Assembly (NCBI RefSeq): GCF_009754945.1
Contig: NZ_WPIN01000001.1
Location: 62,001-126,000 of the forward strand
DNA: 64,000 nt
DNA from: Spirosoma arboris
Lineage (GTDB): Bacteria; Bacteroidota; Bacteroidia; Cytophagales; Spirosomataceae
Reading direction: 5' to 3'
Part shown: in pieces, positions 27,670-35,986 of the stretch
Layout: every line of letters starts with the position of its first letter
Position numbering within the stretch: position 1 is the stretch's first letter
Program-made: the position numbers and the translations under genes
Notes under the pieces: model-generated
What the model was told of the DNA's origin: nothing
The model's database searches: none
What the model saw: only the letters and a program-made list of their open reading frames with translations

Positions 27670-29208
27670 ATGAAAAGGCACTATATCTCAATCGGAGTTT
27701 TGCTCTTGGGCCTGGTCATTGGGTGTAATGAAAAAAACCTGGATCAGCTCAACCCAAACGCTGTTACGACGGATAGTTATTTCCAGACCGATCTGCAAAT
27801 CAAGAGTGCGATCAATGGAGTTTATGCTGCTCTTCAATCTACCAACCTGGTAGCTCGGGAGTGGTTCTTCACCAACGATATGCGTTCTGATGATGTGTCG
27901 GCGGGCGGAGGACAGCTCGAAACGCCCCGGAACCAACTGCTCACAGGGGTACATGATACCGGAAATTCGGTAGTAGGCTCCGTCTGGACTGGAGCTTATC
28001 GGGTCATCCATCGGGCCAACGTAGTAATCGATAAGGCGGCAGCTGCCAAAACTCTAACGGCGGCTGTGTCTACGCAAGCCGTTGGCGAAGCCAAATTTCT
28101 GCGAGCCTGGTCTTATTTCGAGCTGGTCAGTATGTGGGGTGGAGTTCCACTCTATAAAAATTACGTTACGTCGGTAGCAGGCGCATTGCCCCGTTCATCT
28201 GAAGCCGATGTATATGCGTTTATTATCGCTGATTTGAAAGCGGCTCAGGATGCGTTGCCAGCTACCTACGATGCAGCCAATCAGGGACGTGCGACCAAAG
28301 GAGCAGCTCAGATGTTGCTGGCACGGGTGTATTTGCAACAGGGAGACTATACCAATGCGAAAACTGAGCTTCAGAAAATAATAAGCTCGGGTAATTATGC
28401 GCTAGTCGATGAATACAATGATAATTTCATCGAGGAGACGGAATTTAATAAAGAGTCAATTTGGGAAGTGAACTTCCTGCCATCGGGTGGGAGTTTCAAC
28501 TGGAATGGCGATGCCGATGGCGCTTCGGCAGGTGAAGAAACCGTACGGACGCAGGAATATTCGGGTATTGGCTGGCGGAACATTATTCCGTCGAACAGCC
28601 TGCTGGCTGAGTTTGAACGGCCCAGCAAAGGCGATGCAAAACTCGACCCTCGCTATGCAAAATCGTTCTATACCACGGGCGATAAGTTTAACAAGGATCA
28701 AAATACCTTGACGGATGATCTGCAAAATGGATTTAGTTCAACCGTAGATGGTAAGACGCAGAAAGTAAGCTGGCGAAAATTTACGCTGATGTACAAAGCA
28801 GGTGTGTCGACCACGGGTGGCATCAATCAGCGGATTATGCGCTATGCCGAAACACTACTGGCCATGGCCGAGTGCGAAAACGAATTGGGTAATCTGGCAA
28901 GTGCAGTTACGTACCTGAATATGACCCGCGCCCGTTCCAGTGTGGCTATGCCAGCTTATCCAACGGCTAATTATCCCGTTTCGACGAAAGATCAGGTTTT
29001 CGCTGCAATTGTGCACGAGCGTCGGGTTGAATTAAGTGGGGAAGAAATTCGGAACCGGGATATTTTGCGCTGGCGCAAGCTGGGTAAACTAAAAACCGAA
29101 CCTATTGCTTATTTTCAGAAAGGCAAACACGAGCTGTTACCGATTCCCCAACAGGAGATTGATAATAACCCGAATATCGGCCTGAAAGGCCAGAACCCTG
29201 GTTATTAA
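27670..29208 (+). CDS. SusD-family glycan-binding lipoprotein
   Basis: A 512-residue outer-membrane lipoprotein that works as the lid of the SusC channel and binds incoming glycan. ATG 27670 is chosen over an in-frame ATG at 27655 because it opens a compact lipoprotein signal with lipobox V-I-G-C (Cys19). The SusD N-terminal TPR-like domain (N-A-V-T-T-D-S-Y-F, about 29-220) and the C-terminal RagB/SusD domain with the conserved E-R-R-V-E-L-S-G-E and R-W-R-K-L-G near 450-475 are both present. It ends N-P-G-Y, as typical. It is co-transcribed with susC. A hairpin follows the stop codon. Confidence 0.95.
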   Translation: MKRHYISIGVLLLGLVIGCNEKNLDQLNPNAVTTDSYFQTDLQIKSAINGVYAALQSTNLVAREWFFTNDMRSDDVSAGGGQLETPRNQLLTGVHDTGNSVVGSVWTGAYRVIHRANVVIDKAAAAKTLTAAVSTQAVGEAKFLRAWSYFELVSMWGGVPLYKNYVTSVAGALPRSSEADVYAFIIADLKAAQDALPATYDAANQGRATKGAAQMLLARVYLQQGDYTNAKTELQKIISSGNYALVDEYNDNFIEETEFNKESIWEVNFLPSGGSFNWNGDADGASAGEETVRTQEYSGIGWRNIIPSNSLLAEFERPSKGDAKLDPRYAKSFYTTGDKFNKDQNTLTDDLQNGFSSTVDGKTQKVSWRKFTLMYKAGVSTTGGINQRIMRYAETLLAMAECENELGNLASAVTYLNMTRARSSVAMPAYPTANYPVSTKDQVFAAIVHERRVELSGEEIRNRDILRWRKLGKLKTEPIAYFQKGKHELLPIPQQEIDNNPNIGLKGQNPGY

Positions 29209-29237
29209 GTAGTTTTGTAAATGGTGATTTTATCAGA

Positions 29238-29266
29238 CAATGGCACCGGAGCTTCTGGTGTCATTG
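29238..29266 (+). terminator. Hairpin between susD and the FG-GAP lipoprotein gene
   Basis: caatggcacc (29238-29247) pairs with ggtgtcattg (29257-29266) with one G-T wobble and a 9-base loop, followed by gtcttttatc. It is a weak terminator or processing site that could lower expression of the downstream lipoprotein gene relative to susCD. Confidence 0.45.
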
Positions 29267-29297
29267 GTCTTTTATCGGAAATTAACAGCCAATTTCT

Positions 29298-32200
29298 ATG
29301 AGACGGTTGTGGACAGGAAGTATCTGGATCGGTTTGTTGAGTAGCCTGTTGATGGCTTGTCAGCAGACAAGTCCGACCCGGTTTGAGCGACTTTCCAGCG
29401 ATCATACGCACGTAACCTTTACCAATGCGTTAACCCCTTCCGAACAGTTGAATGGTTTCACGTTCACCAACTTTTACAACGGTGGGGGCGTAGGCGTAGG
29501 CGATGTCAACAACGATGGCTTTACCGATCTAATCTTTACGGGCAACCAGGTTAGTTGTCAATTATATCTAAATCAGGGGAAGCAAGGGACAGATGCCTTT
29601 CAGTTTGAGGACATTACCCAAACGGCCGGGCTAACTACTAATCGCTGGTGTTCAGGTGTTTCGATGATTGACATTAATCAGGACGGTTGGCTTGATGTGT
29701 ATATCTCCGTTGCCAGCCACCCAGCGTTAAAGCATTCGGAGAATCTGTTATTTGTCAATCAGGGATTAAAATCAGGAAAGCCAGTTTTTAAGGAAATGGC
29801 TGCCGAATACGGTTTGGCTGATCCTGCCTTCACGACCCAATCCGCTTTTTTTGACTATGATCTCGATGGTGATCTGGATGTATTCCTTCTCAACACAGCT
29901 CCCGATTTTCAGAATCCTGCCCACGTTCGTCCAGTCGTGTCTGATGGATCACATCCGAGTACGGGTAAACTATATCGAAACGAAGGCGCTGGGTCACAGG
30001 GGCACCCTGTTTTTATCGATGTGTCGAAAGAAGCGGGGATTACGTATGATGAACTGGGGTTAGGTGTGGTGATAAGTGATTTGAACAAAGATGGCTATCC
30101 CGATATATACTGCTCCAATGATTTTGCCAGTAGTGATATCCTGTACCTAAACGATGGGAAAGGCCACTTTACCAATGTCATCAAGCAAGCAATGGCTCAC
30201 ACTAGTATGTACGGTATGGGCGTCGATGCGGCTGATCTGAATAACGATGCTCTGCCTGATCTGATGCAGCTGGACATGCTTCCCAAAGAAAATAACCGGC
30301 TCAAAATGATGCTGGGGGGGCAAGATTATGACCGCAAGCAGATGAGCGTTTCTCCCCAGTTTGGGCATCAGATGCAGTACATGCGCAACTGTCTTCAGAT
30401 GAACCTGGGAGTAGTTTCGCAGGGGGCAGGGAGCAGTGAACAGGGAGCAAAAATCGTTGGCCAACCTATCTCAAACGCTAGACCGTCTGCCCCGAGCCCC
30501 GAGCCCCATGCTCCATCCCCCTTATTTTCTGAAGTTGGCTTGATGGCTGGTGTGGCGCAAACGGACTGGAGCTGGGCGACCTTACTGGCTGATTTTGATA
30601 ATGATGGCTGGAAGGATATGTACATTACAAACGGGTACCGAAAAAACGTAACCGACCGTGATTTTATCACCTTTACCGAAGACTTCTCCGGCTTTGGTAC
30701 GACCGAGTACAATACGAAAAAACGCCTGGAGCTGCTCGATAAAGTGCCTGAGATTCCACTGGCTCATTATGCGTTTCGAAATAAGGGAGATGGTTCATTC
30801 GATGATGTGTCCCAGAATTGGGGGCTCCATGATGAGTCGTATGCAAACGGAGCTGCCTACGCTGATTTTGATAACGATGGAGACCTGGATTTAGTCGTTA
30901 ATAACGTAGATGGGGAAGCCTATGTGTATCGAAATCAGACTCGCGAGCAAGAACCAACAAAACATTATTTAACGATCGCCCTACAAGGCGATTCACTAAA
31001 TCGTCAGGGGGTTGGAACGACGATAACGCTATGGGCAGGGGGGGGGATGCAATTTGGTGAACAGTCAATGGTTCGCGGGTATTTATCATCCATAGAACCC
31101 AGATTGCATTTTGGCTTGGGTAACCACCGTAAAATTGATTCGTTGCGCGTCAGATGGCCTGATGGGCGCGTGGAAGTTCAGCGAAATGTACCTACTGATC
31201 AGCGTATTACACTCATTTATGCACATAGTAAGACGGCTAATAAGCCCAATTTACCTGATCTTACTAAACCGTTATTTGTGGATGTAACGAGTGATTATTC
31301 CATCGATTTTGTGCATACTGAGTCAGACTTTGTTGATTTCAAACAGACTGCAGCTATGCATAAAATGCTGTCTCGTTCGGGCTTTGCACTAGCGGTTGGC
31401 GACGTCAACGGCGACGGTTTAGACGATTGCTTTCTTGGAAGTTCTTACCGCGGAAGTTCGGCCTGCCTTTTCTGGCAAACAACGGGAGGAGGATTTACAA
31501 AACGACCGTTTCCTGCAGGAACCGATCAGGAAGCGACAAGCGCCTTGTTTTTTGATGCTGACGGGGATACTGACCTGGATTTATACGTAGTGTACGGAAG
31601 TAATGAGCGCCCCGAGACCGAGAGAGCCTTTTATCAGGATCAGTTGTACCTCAACAATGGGAAAGGGGATTTCAGTCTGTCGCCGGCAGGGACTTTACCC
31701 GATGTTTCCGGTAGTGGTTCCTGCGTGGTCGCTACTGATTTTGATAAAGATGGCGATCAGGATTTGTTTGTCGGTGGCCGTCAAATACCCGGAAAATATC
31801 CGTTGCCGGCCCGGAGTTACTTGCTTCGAAATGATCGGACTTCGCAGGGGAGCCGCTTTGTTGATGTTACGGAGCAGCTATGTCCCCAACTGTTGCAGGC
31901 TGGTCTGGTTTGCTCAGCACTATGGTCTGATTATGACCAGGATGGCTGGGCCGATCTGATGTTGGCAGGTGAATGGATGCCCTTGACCATTTACAAAAAC
32001 AATAAGGGATCATTTGGACCCACCTTGCCAATCCAAATCCCCAATTCATCGGGGTGGTGGAACTGTATCGCGCAGGGCGATTTCGATCACGATGGTGATC
32101 TGGACTATATTGCTGGAAACGAAGGCTTGAATACGCTCTACCAAGCTTCCGGGAAGGAGCCCGTTACGCTACTTGCGAAGGATTTTAATAACGACGGCAC

Positions 32201-32777
32201 CATGGATCCGCTTATGGGCTACTTTATCAATGGTGTGTGTTATCCGGCCGTACCGCGCGATGCCCTGAATCAGCAGGTTATTCAGTTCCGACGAAAATAC
32301 CAGCGATTTGCAGATTACGCAGCTGTTACATTTGATGAACTATTCTCTAATGACGATCGGAAAGGGGCTTACCAGGTGCAGGCAACCTATCTGGAAAGTG
32401 CTTATATTGAAAATCTGGGTCAGGGTAAATTTGCGCTTCATGCCTTACCAAGGCTCGCTCAAGTCGCTCCGGTGTACGGTATTGTCGTTGATGATTTCAA
32501 CGAAGACGGCCAACTGGATGTCGTATTAACTGGCAATTTTTATCCAAACGAAGTAAACATGGGCCGCGAAGATGCCTCCGTAGGTGCTGTGTTGCTGGGT
32601 GATGGCCATGGTCACTGGAAACCGCTTAACCCTATAGAAAGCGGGTTACTAATTCGAGGAGACGCCCGATCATCTAAATTGCTTGTCGGACCGAATCAAA
32701 CAACGTATCTAATCACCGCCATTAATTCGCAAGGATTAAGATTAAATCGCTGTATACGACGAAAGCATGTTAACTAA
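29298..32777 (+). CDS. FG-GAP/ASPIC-UnbV repeat lipoprotein
   Basis: A 1159-residue surface lipoprotein (lipobox L-M-A-C, Cys21). It holds many FG-GAP/VCBS-type beta-propeller blades with Ca-binding loops of the D-x-N-x-D-G-x-x-D type, for example near residues 65-75, 190-200, 250-260, 435-445 and 535-545. An ASPIC/UnbV domain (F-G-L-G-N then R-W-P-D-G-R) sits near 605-630, and a second propeller series follows. This CRTAC1-like family is expanded in Cytophagales next to SusCD pairs. With no SusE/F-type protein here, it may be the surface glycan-binding partner, which is an inference from position. A 38-residue low-complexity insert (about 373-410) is encoded by a repeat element. Confidence 0.85.
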   Translation: MRRLWTGSIWIGLLSSLLMACQQTSPTRFERLSSDHTHVTFTNALTPSEQLNGFTFTNFYNGGGVGVGDVNNDGFTDLIFTGNQVSCQLYLNQGKQGTDAFQFEDITQTAGLTTNRWCSGVSMIDINQDGWLDVYISVASHPALKHSENLLFVNQGLKSGKPVFKEMAAEYGLADPAFTTQSAFFDYDLDGDLDVFLLNTAPDFQNPAHVRPVVSDGSHPSTGKLYRNEGAGSQGHPVFIDVSKEAGITYDELGLGVVISDLNKDGYPDIYCSNDFASSDILYLNDGKGHFTNVIKQAMAHTSMYGMGVDAADLNNDALPDLMQLDMLPKENNRLKMMLGGQDYDRKQMSVSPQFGHQMQYMRNCLQMNLGVVSQGAGSSEQGAKIVGQPISNARPSAPSPEPHAPSPLFSEVGLMAGVAQTDWSWATLLADFDNDGWKDMYITNGYRKNVTDRDFITFTEDFSGFGTTEYNTKKRLELLDKVPEIPLAHYAFRNKGDGSFDDVSQNWGLHDESYANGAAYADFDNDGDLDLVVNNVDGEAYVYRNQTREQEPTKHYLTIALQGDSLNRQGVGTTITLWAGGGMQFGEQSMVRGYLSSIEPRLHFGLGNHRKIDSLRVRWPDGRVEVQRNVPTDQRITLIYAHSKTANKPNLPDLTKPLFVDVTSDYSIDFVHTESDFVDFKQTAAMHKMLSRSGFALAVGDVNGDGLDDCFLGSSYRGSSACLFWQTTGGGFTKRPFPAGTDQEATSALFFDADGDTDLDLYVVYGSNERPETERAFYQDQLYLNNGKGDFSLSPAGTLPDVSGSGSCVVATDFDKDGDQDLFVGGRQIPGKYPLPARSYLLRNDRTSQGSRFVDVTEQLCPQLLQAGLVCSALWSDYDQDGWADLMLAGEWMPLTIYKNNKGSFGPTLPIQIPNSSGWWNCIAQGDFDHDGDLDYIAGNEGLNTLYQASGKEPVTLLAKDFNNDGTMDPLMGYFINGVCYPAVPRDALNQQVIQFRRKYQRFADYAAVTFDELFSNDDRKGAYQVQATYLESAYIENLGQGKFALHALPRLAQVAPVYGIVVDDFNEDGQLDVVLTGNFYPNEVNMGREDASVGAVLLGDGHGHWKPLNPIESGLLIRGDARSSKLLVGPNQTTYLITAINSQGLRLNRCIRRKHVN
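30414..30530 (+). repeat. Repeat insert inside the FG-GAP lipoprotein gene
   Basis: Within the coding sequence a block of gggagcagg-like units (30421-30449) faces ccccgagccccgagcccc and gctccatccccc (30490-30523), forming an imperfect inverted repeat like those seen between bacterial genes. It is in frame and encodes a Ser/Pro/Gly-rich stretch between the blade ending M-N-L-G and the next blade starting F-S-E-V-G. The flanking motifs normally join with only a few residues between them. Confidence 0.65.
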
Positions 32778-32919
32778 TCAACTCAGATACATACTAGCCC
32801 CTATTGCTGACAGTTGCTTTGTTTCACCTACGTATACTTATTTCCTAATCTAAATCTGTAAGTATAAATTACGGTTGTGAATTATTGCTAAATAGTTAGC
32901 AACCTACACCCGTATTGGC

Positions 32920-33900
32920 ATGATATTCAGTTTTACTGCCACACCCGATTTTGACTTTTTGACTTACTTTGCCCGGTACATACAAGCAACGGTGCAGAAC
33001 GGCCTGCTGGTGATACCGGATCATCTAGGACAGGGCCATATACGCAAGCTAGATTTCGGGTCGGACTTCAAGATCACGATACACAGGTACTTGCTCAAGG
33101 AAGATCTGATCATCAACCGGAAAACATCCGGCCAGGGAAACGATCTGATCACTGTCTTTTTTTATAGCAATGAGCAAGCCCTTGAGATCGCTTACAATGA
33201 TCACCCTCAGGTTCTGTTTTCGCAACGCGATGAGTCGGCTATCCAGGTCACCTCCAACGATCTGAGCTCAACCATTCGTTTTCCCGCCCATCAAACGATT
33301 CATTACGTGGTTATCGCCATAAAGCCGCCTAGTTTAGCCAAATTATTAGCTGTCAGCAACCCCAATTCGGTACTTCAAACCATTACCGGCAACGGCAATT
33401 CCTTTCTTTTTTTCGAAAGCATGGCCGCCGAGACCAAGCTGCTGCTTAAAAACCTGGCCGCCGTGGACATGAATGATCCCTTGAGCCACTTCTACATGCA
33501 GATCAGGGTGCAGGAGCTACTCTATCTGGTATTCCATAAATTGGCCTTACGGGAAAACGCTCCCTATCAAACCATCAACAGCGCCGATGCGGAAAGACTC
33601 TTGTACGTACGGAATGAGATCATTAGCGACCTGAGTTTGCCTCCGGTAATCCGTGAACTGGCTCAGGTCGCTGCCATGAGCGAAACCAAACTAAAACAGC
33701 TTTTCAAACAAACATTTGGCACCACGATCTACAATTATTACCAGCAAGCCCGAATGGAAGAAGCCGCCTTCCTGTTGAAACAGGGCAGGCATTCCGTTGC
33801 TGAGGTTGGCTATGAACTGGGCTTTTCCAATCTGAGTCACTTCAGCCGACTCTTTGAAAAACATTATGGTCTAAACCCGAAGCGGTACTCCTCTTCGTAA
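32920..33900 (+). CDS. AraC-family transcriptional regulator
   Basis: A 326-residue cytoplasmic regulator. The C-terminal 90 residues are a double helix-turn-helix of the AraC type: L-A-Q-V-A-A-M-S-E-T-K-L-K-Q-L-F-K for the first, and S-V-A-E-V-G-Y-E-L-G-F-S-N-L-S-H-F-S-R for the second, then K-H-Y-G-L-N-P-K-R-Y. The N-terminal 230 residues are an effector domain with no recognised fold signature. The gene converges with a cupin gene with only 8 bases between stops. Its targets are unknown; the adjacent cupin and oxidoreductase are possibilities. Confidence 0.88.
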   Translation: MIFSFTATPDFDFLTYFARYIQATVQNGLLVIPDHLGQGHIRKLDFGSDFKITIHRYLLKEDLIINRKTSGQGNDLITVFFYSNEQALEIAYNDHPQVLFSQRDESAIQVTSNDLSSTIRFPAHQTIHYVVIAIKPPSLAKLLAVSNPNSVLQTITGNGNSFLFFESMAAETKLLLKNLAAVDMNDPLSHFYMQIRVQELLYLVFHKLALRENAPYQTINSADAERLLYVRNEIISDLSLPPVIRELAQVAAMSETKLKQLFKQTFGTTIYNYYQQARMEEAAFLLKQGRHSVAEVGYELGFSNLSHFSRLFEKHYGLNPKRYSSS

Positions 33901-33908
33901 CATGCTAT

Positions 33909-34406
33909 TTATCCCAAGTAATCGGGAGGGAATACTTGCTGACCATACTTTTCAGCAGTAGCCTGTAATTGTTTAATAGTTGCCTCATCAAAATGCGGTG
34001 GAGGAAGGAACTGGCCAACTGCAACAGGGTGGCCAATCTCCTCGAAGAACGTTTCCAGACCGGCAGGTACCACCGTGCAAAGCAAATGCGCAGTTTGCTG
34101 CGTCTTATTGGTAAAGCCGTGCACTACGCCCCCTTTCGGAATGGTAATAAACGATCCTTTGGTCGCTATATAGTTACCAAACTCGGATTTAACCTCGATT
34201 TCGCCTTCGATCACGTAAAAAGATTCGTCAAAATTGGCATGGGCATGCGGTCCTGGTCCACCACCGGGAGGGATAAGCATGTCAATCGTAGCGAAAGCTC
34301 CTGCAGTGTCTTTTCCGCCGATCAGGATTCGGTAAGTGTCCCCCACAACGGAAACGCTTTTTCCCTCTTCAGGGCCCACTGTAAACGGTTTTTTGTGATT
34401 TTCCAT
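33909..34406 (-). CDS. Cupin-domain protein
   Basis: A 165-residue single-cupin protein. ATG 34406 is preferred over a longer frame starting at 34487 whose extra residues look non-coding. The cupin metal motif 1 reads G-P-H-A-H-A-N-F-D-E-S-F-Y-V-I-E-G-E, close to the consensus G-(x)5-H-x-H-(x)3,4-E-(x)6-G, and motif 2 is P-K-G-G-V-V-H-G-F-T-N. A single metal ion is therefore likely. Relatives include quercetin-dioxygenase-like and other small oxygenases or sugar-binding proteins; the substrate is not evident. Its gene is divergent from the quinone-reductase-like gene. Confidence 0.8.
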   Translation of the reverse strand: MENHKKPFTVGPEEGKSVSVVGDTYRILIGGKDTAGAFATIDMLIPPGGGPGPHAHANFDESFYVIEGEIEVKSEFGNYIATKGSFITIPKGGVVHGFTNKTQQTAHLLCTVVPAGLETFFEEIGHPVAVGQFLPPPHFDEATIKQLQATAEKYGQQVFPPDYLG

Positions 34407-34706
34407 ATTAGTTGATTTAAATACGCCACAAATCTCGGTCGACTCCCTGTTGAAAAATATTCCGATGGGACAGTAAATCAGTCCCATCGGACAAACTAAA
34501 TCATACAGTTTACAGAGCTATATACGAATAAGATAAGAGCGCTTTACAAGTATTTATCCTGATTGACTTGAACTTGTCGGATTCGACTGTTTTTTCGGCT
34601 TTTTGCGCTATTTACAGTTCGTTATAAGGCCCAATTTTGCTGTGTAAAAAGCTCGACGCCTTTTTCAATGACCGGGCTTTTTGTTCAACCTAAAACACGC
34701 ATAATC
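34407..34706. other. Divergent intergenic region
   Basis: Three hundred bases separate the cupin gene from the divergent oxidoreductase gene. Short mirror sequences around gatgggac and gtcccatc (34463-34494) could be an operator, but no convincing TAnnTTTG box was found on either strand. Nothing else is seen. Confidence 0.4.
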
Positions 34707-35648
34707 ATGAGAAAAGTAATTTATAACCAGTTTGGAGACGAAAGCGTGCTGGAGTTAACCGAGCAAGCGGTGCCAGGTATCCAGAAGGATCAACTGCTGA
34801 TCCGGGTGAAAGCGATTTCCATTAATCCCCTGGACTGGAAGGTGTATGGTGGAGAAATGAAATTGATGTCGGGATCTAAATTTCCTAAATCGGTGGGCAT
34901 CGATTTCTCGGGTATTGTCGAACAAACTGGCAGCACTGTTACACGCTTTAAGGCGGGGGATGCGATAGTTGGCTTACTAGACGTATTTAAAGGTGGAGCC
35001 CTGGCAGATTATGTTGCAGTCAAAGAGACTGATATTGCTCCAAAACCGGCCAATCTCTCGTTTGAGCAGGCAGCAGCTCTACCCGTAACCGGACTGTCGG
35101 CCATGCAGATCATAGATCAGTTGGCCGCGGTTGGTTCTAATCAGGACATATTGATCAACGGTGCTACTGGTGGAATTGGCGTATTTGCAGTGCAGATTGC
35201 CAAAAAGCGCGGTGCCAGAGTGACAGCGGTTGTTAGTACGAAAGGCGTTGCAGCAGCAAAACAATGGGGTGCGGATACCATAGTCGACTACACCAGGCAA
35301 GATATCAGGCTGTTAGGTCAACAGTTCGACGCGGTTATTGATCTATCCACCAAGCTTTCCTTTGCCGATGCAAAGACCCTAATGAAAAAAAGATCCGTCT
35401 TTATCACTACGCTTCCTTCCCCGTTGACGCTCATTTACTCGTTCATTAACAATCTTTTTTCCGGAAAAAAACTCAAAGTTCTGATCTTGAAATCTACGGC
35501 TGAAGGGCTTAATACGTTAACTAAACTAGCTGAAGCAGGTCTGCAGATCGTGCTGGATAAGACGTACCTGGTCACTAACGTCAGGGAAGCCTATCAGGAA
35601 GCCAGTCAGGGCAGTATTATTGGGAAGTCGGTGATTGTTCTTAATTGA
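34707..35648 (+). CDS. Zinc-independent NAD(P)H:quinone oxidoreductase-like protein (MDR family)
   Basis: A 313-residue cytoplasmic medium-chain dehydrogenase/reductase. ATG 34707 begins M-R-K-V-I-Y-N-Q-F-G, the classic N-terminus of the family, so the upstream in-frame start at 34668 is not used. The GroES-like domain has S-I-N-P-L-D-W-K and G-I-D-F-S-G-I-V-E near 45-80, and the Rossmann domain has the nucleotide motif N-G-A-T-G-G-I-G-V-F-A near 150. Structural-zinc cysteines are missing, as in quinone oxidoreductases and enoyl reductases. Substrate unknown. The divergent cupin and nearby AraC regulator may belong to the same stress response. Confidence 0.88.
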   Translation: MRKVIYNQFGDESVLELTEQAVPGIQKDQLLIRVKAISINPLDWKVYGGEMKLMSGSKFPKSVGIDFSGIVEQTGSTVTRFKAGDAIVGLLDVFKGGALADYVAVKETDIAPKPANLSFEQAAALPVTGLSAMQIIDQLAAVGSNQDILINGATGGIGVFAVQIAKKRGARVTAVVSTKGVAAAKQWGADTIVDYTRQDIRLLGQQFDAVIDLSTKLSFADAKTLMKKRSVFITTLPSPLTLIYSFINNLFSGKKLKVLILKSTAEGLNTLTKLAEAGLQIVLDKTYLVTNVREAYQEASQGSIIGKSVIVLN

Positions 35649-35667
35649 TGTCAGCCTTCGCGGTTGA

Positions 35668-35811
35668 ACACTTGACGACTACAAAGAATTGGAAACTCAC
35701 CATGATGATCCTGAATTTCGGGCCTGATACTATAAAAAGGGACTTAAAACCCGCATTGAGGAAACCCGAAAAGTAATTGACGGATTAAGAAACTCGTTAG
35801 CCAATCGGTAA
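35668..35811 (+). pseudogene. Decayed small ORF with internal stop
   Basis: Reading from 35668, the frame gives L-D-D-Y-K-E-L-E-T and on to P-E-F-R-A, a TGA at 35725, then Y-Y-K-K-G-L-K-T-R-I-E-E-T to TAA at 35809. The strongly helical, charged composition on both sides of the single stop looks like former coding sequence. No family recognised and no start codon is left. Nothing else is seen in the gap 35649-35986. Confidence 0.3.
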
Positions 35812-35986
35812 AGGCCTTCCATTAACTGTGGAAAACACCACGACCCACCAGAAAAACGGGATGTAGTGCGGGCTATTACAAGGTAACGCCGACAGGATTT
35901 TGGGTGCCCCTGAGTCACATAAACCCAGAGGTCACTGCAACTTTCGACCATTTTGCGTTCATTTGTACGTTCCTAAAAACCTACTC

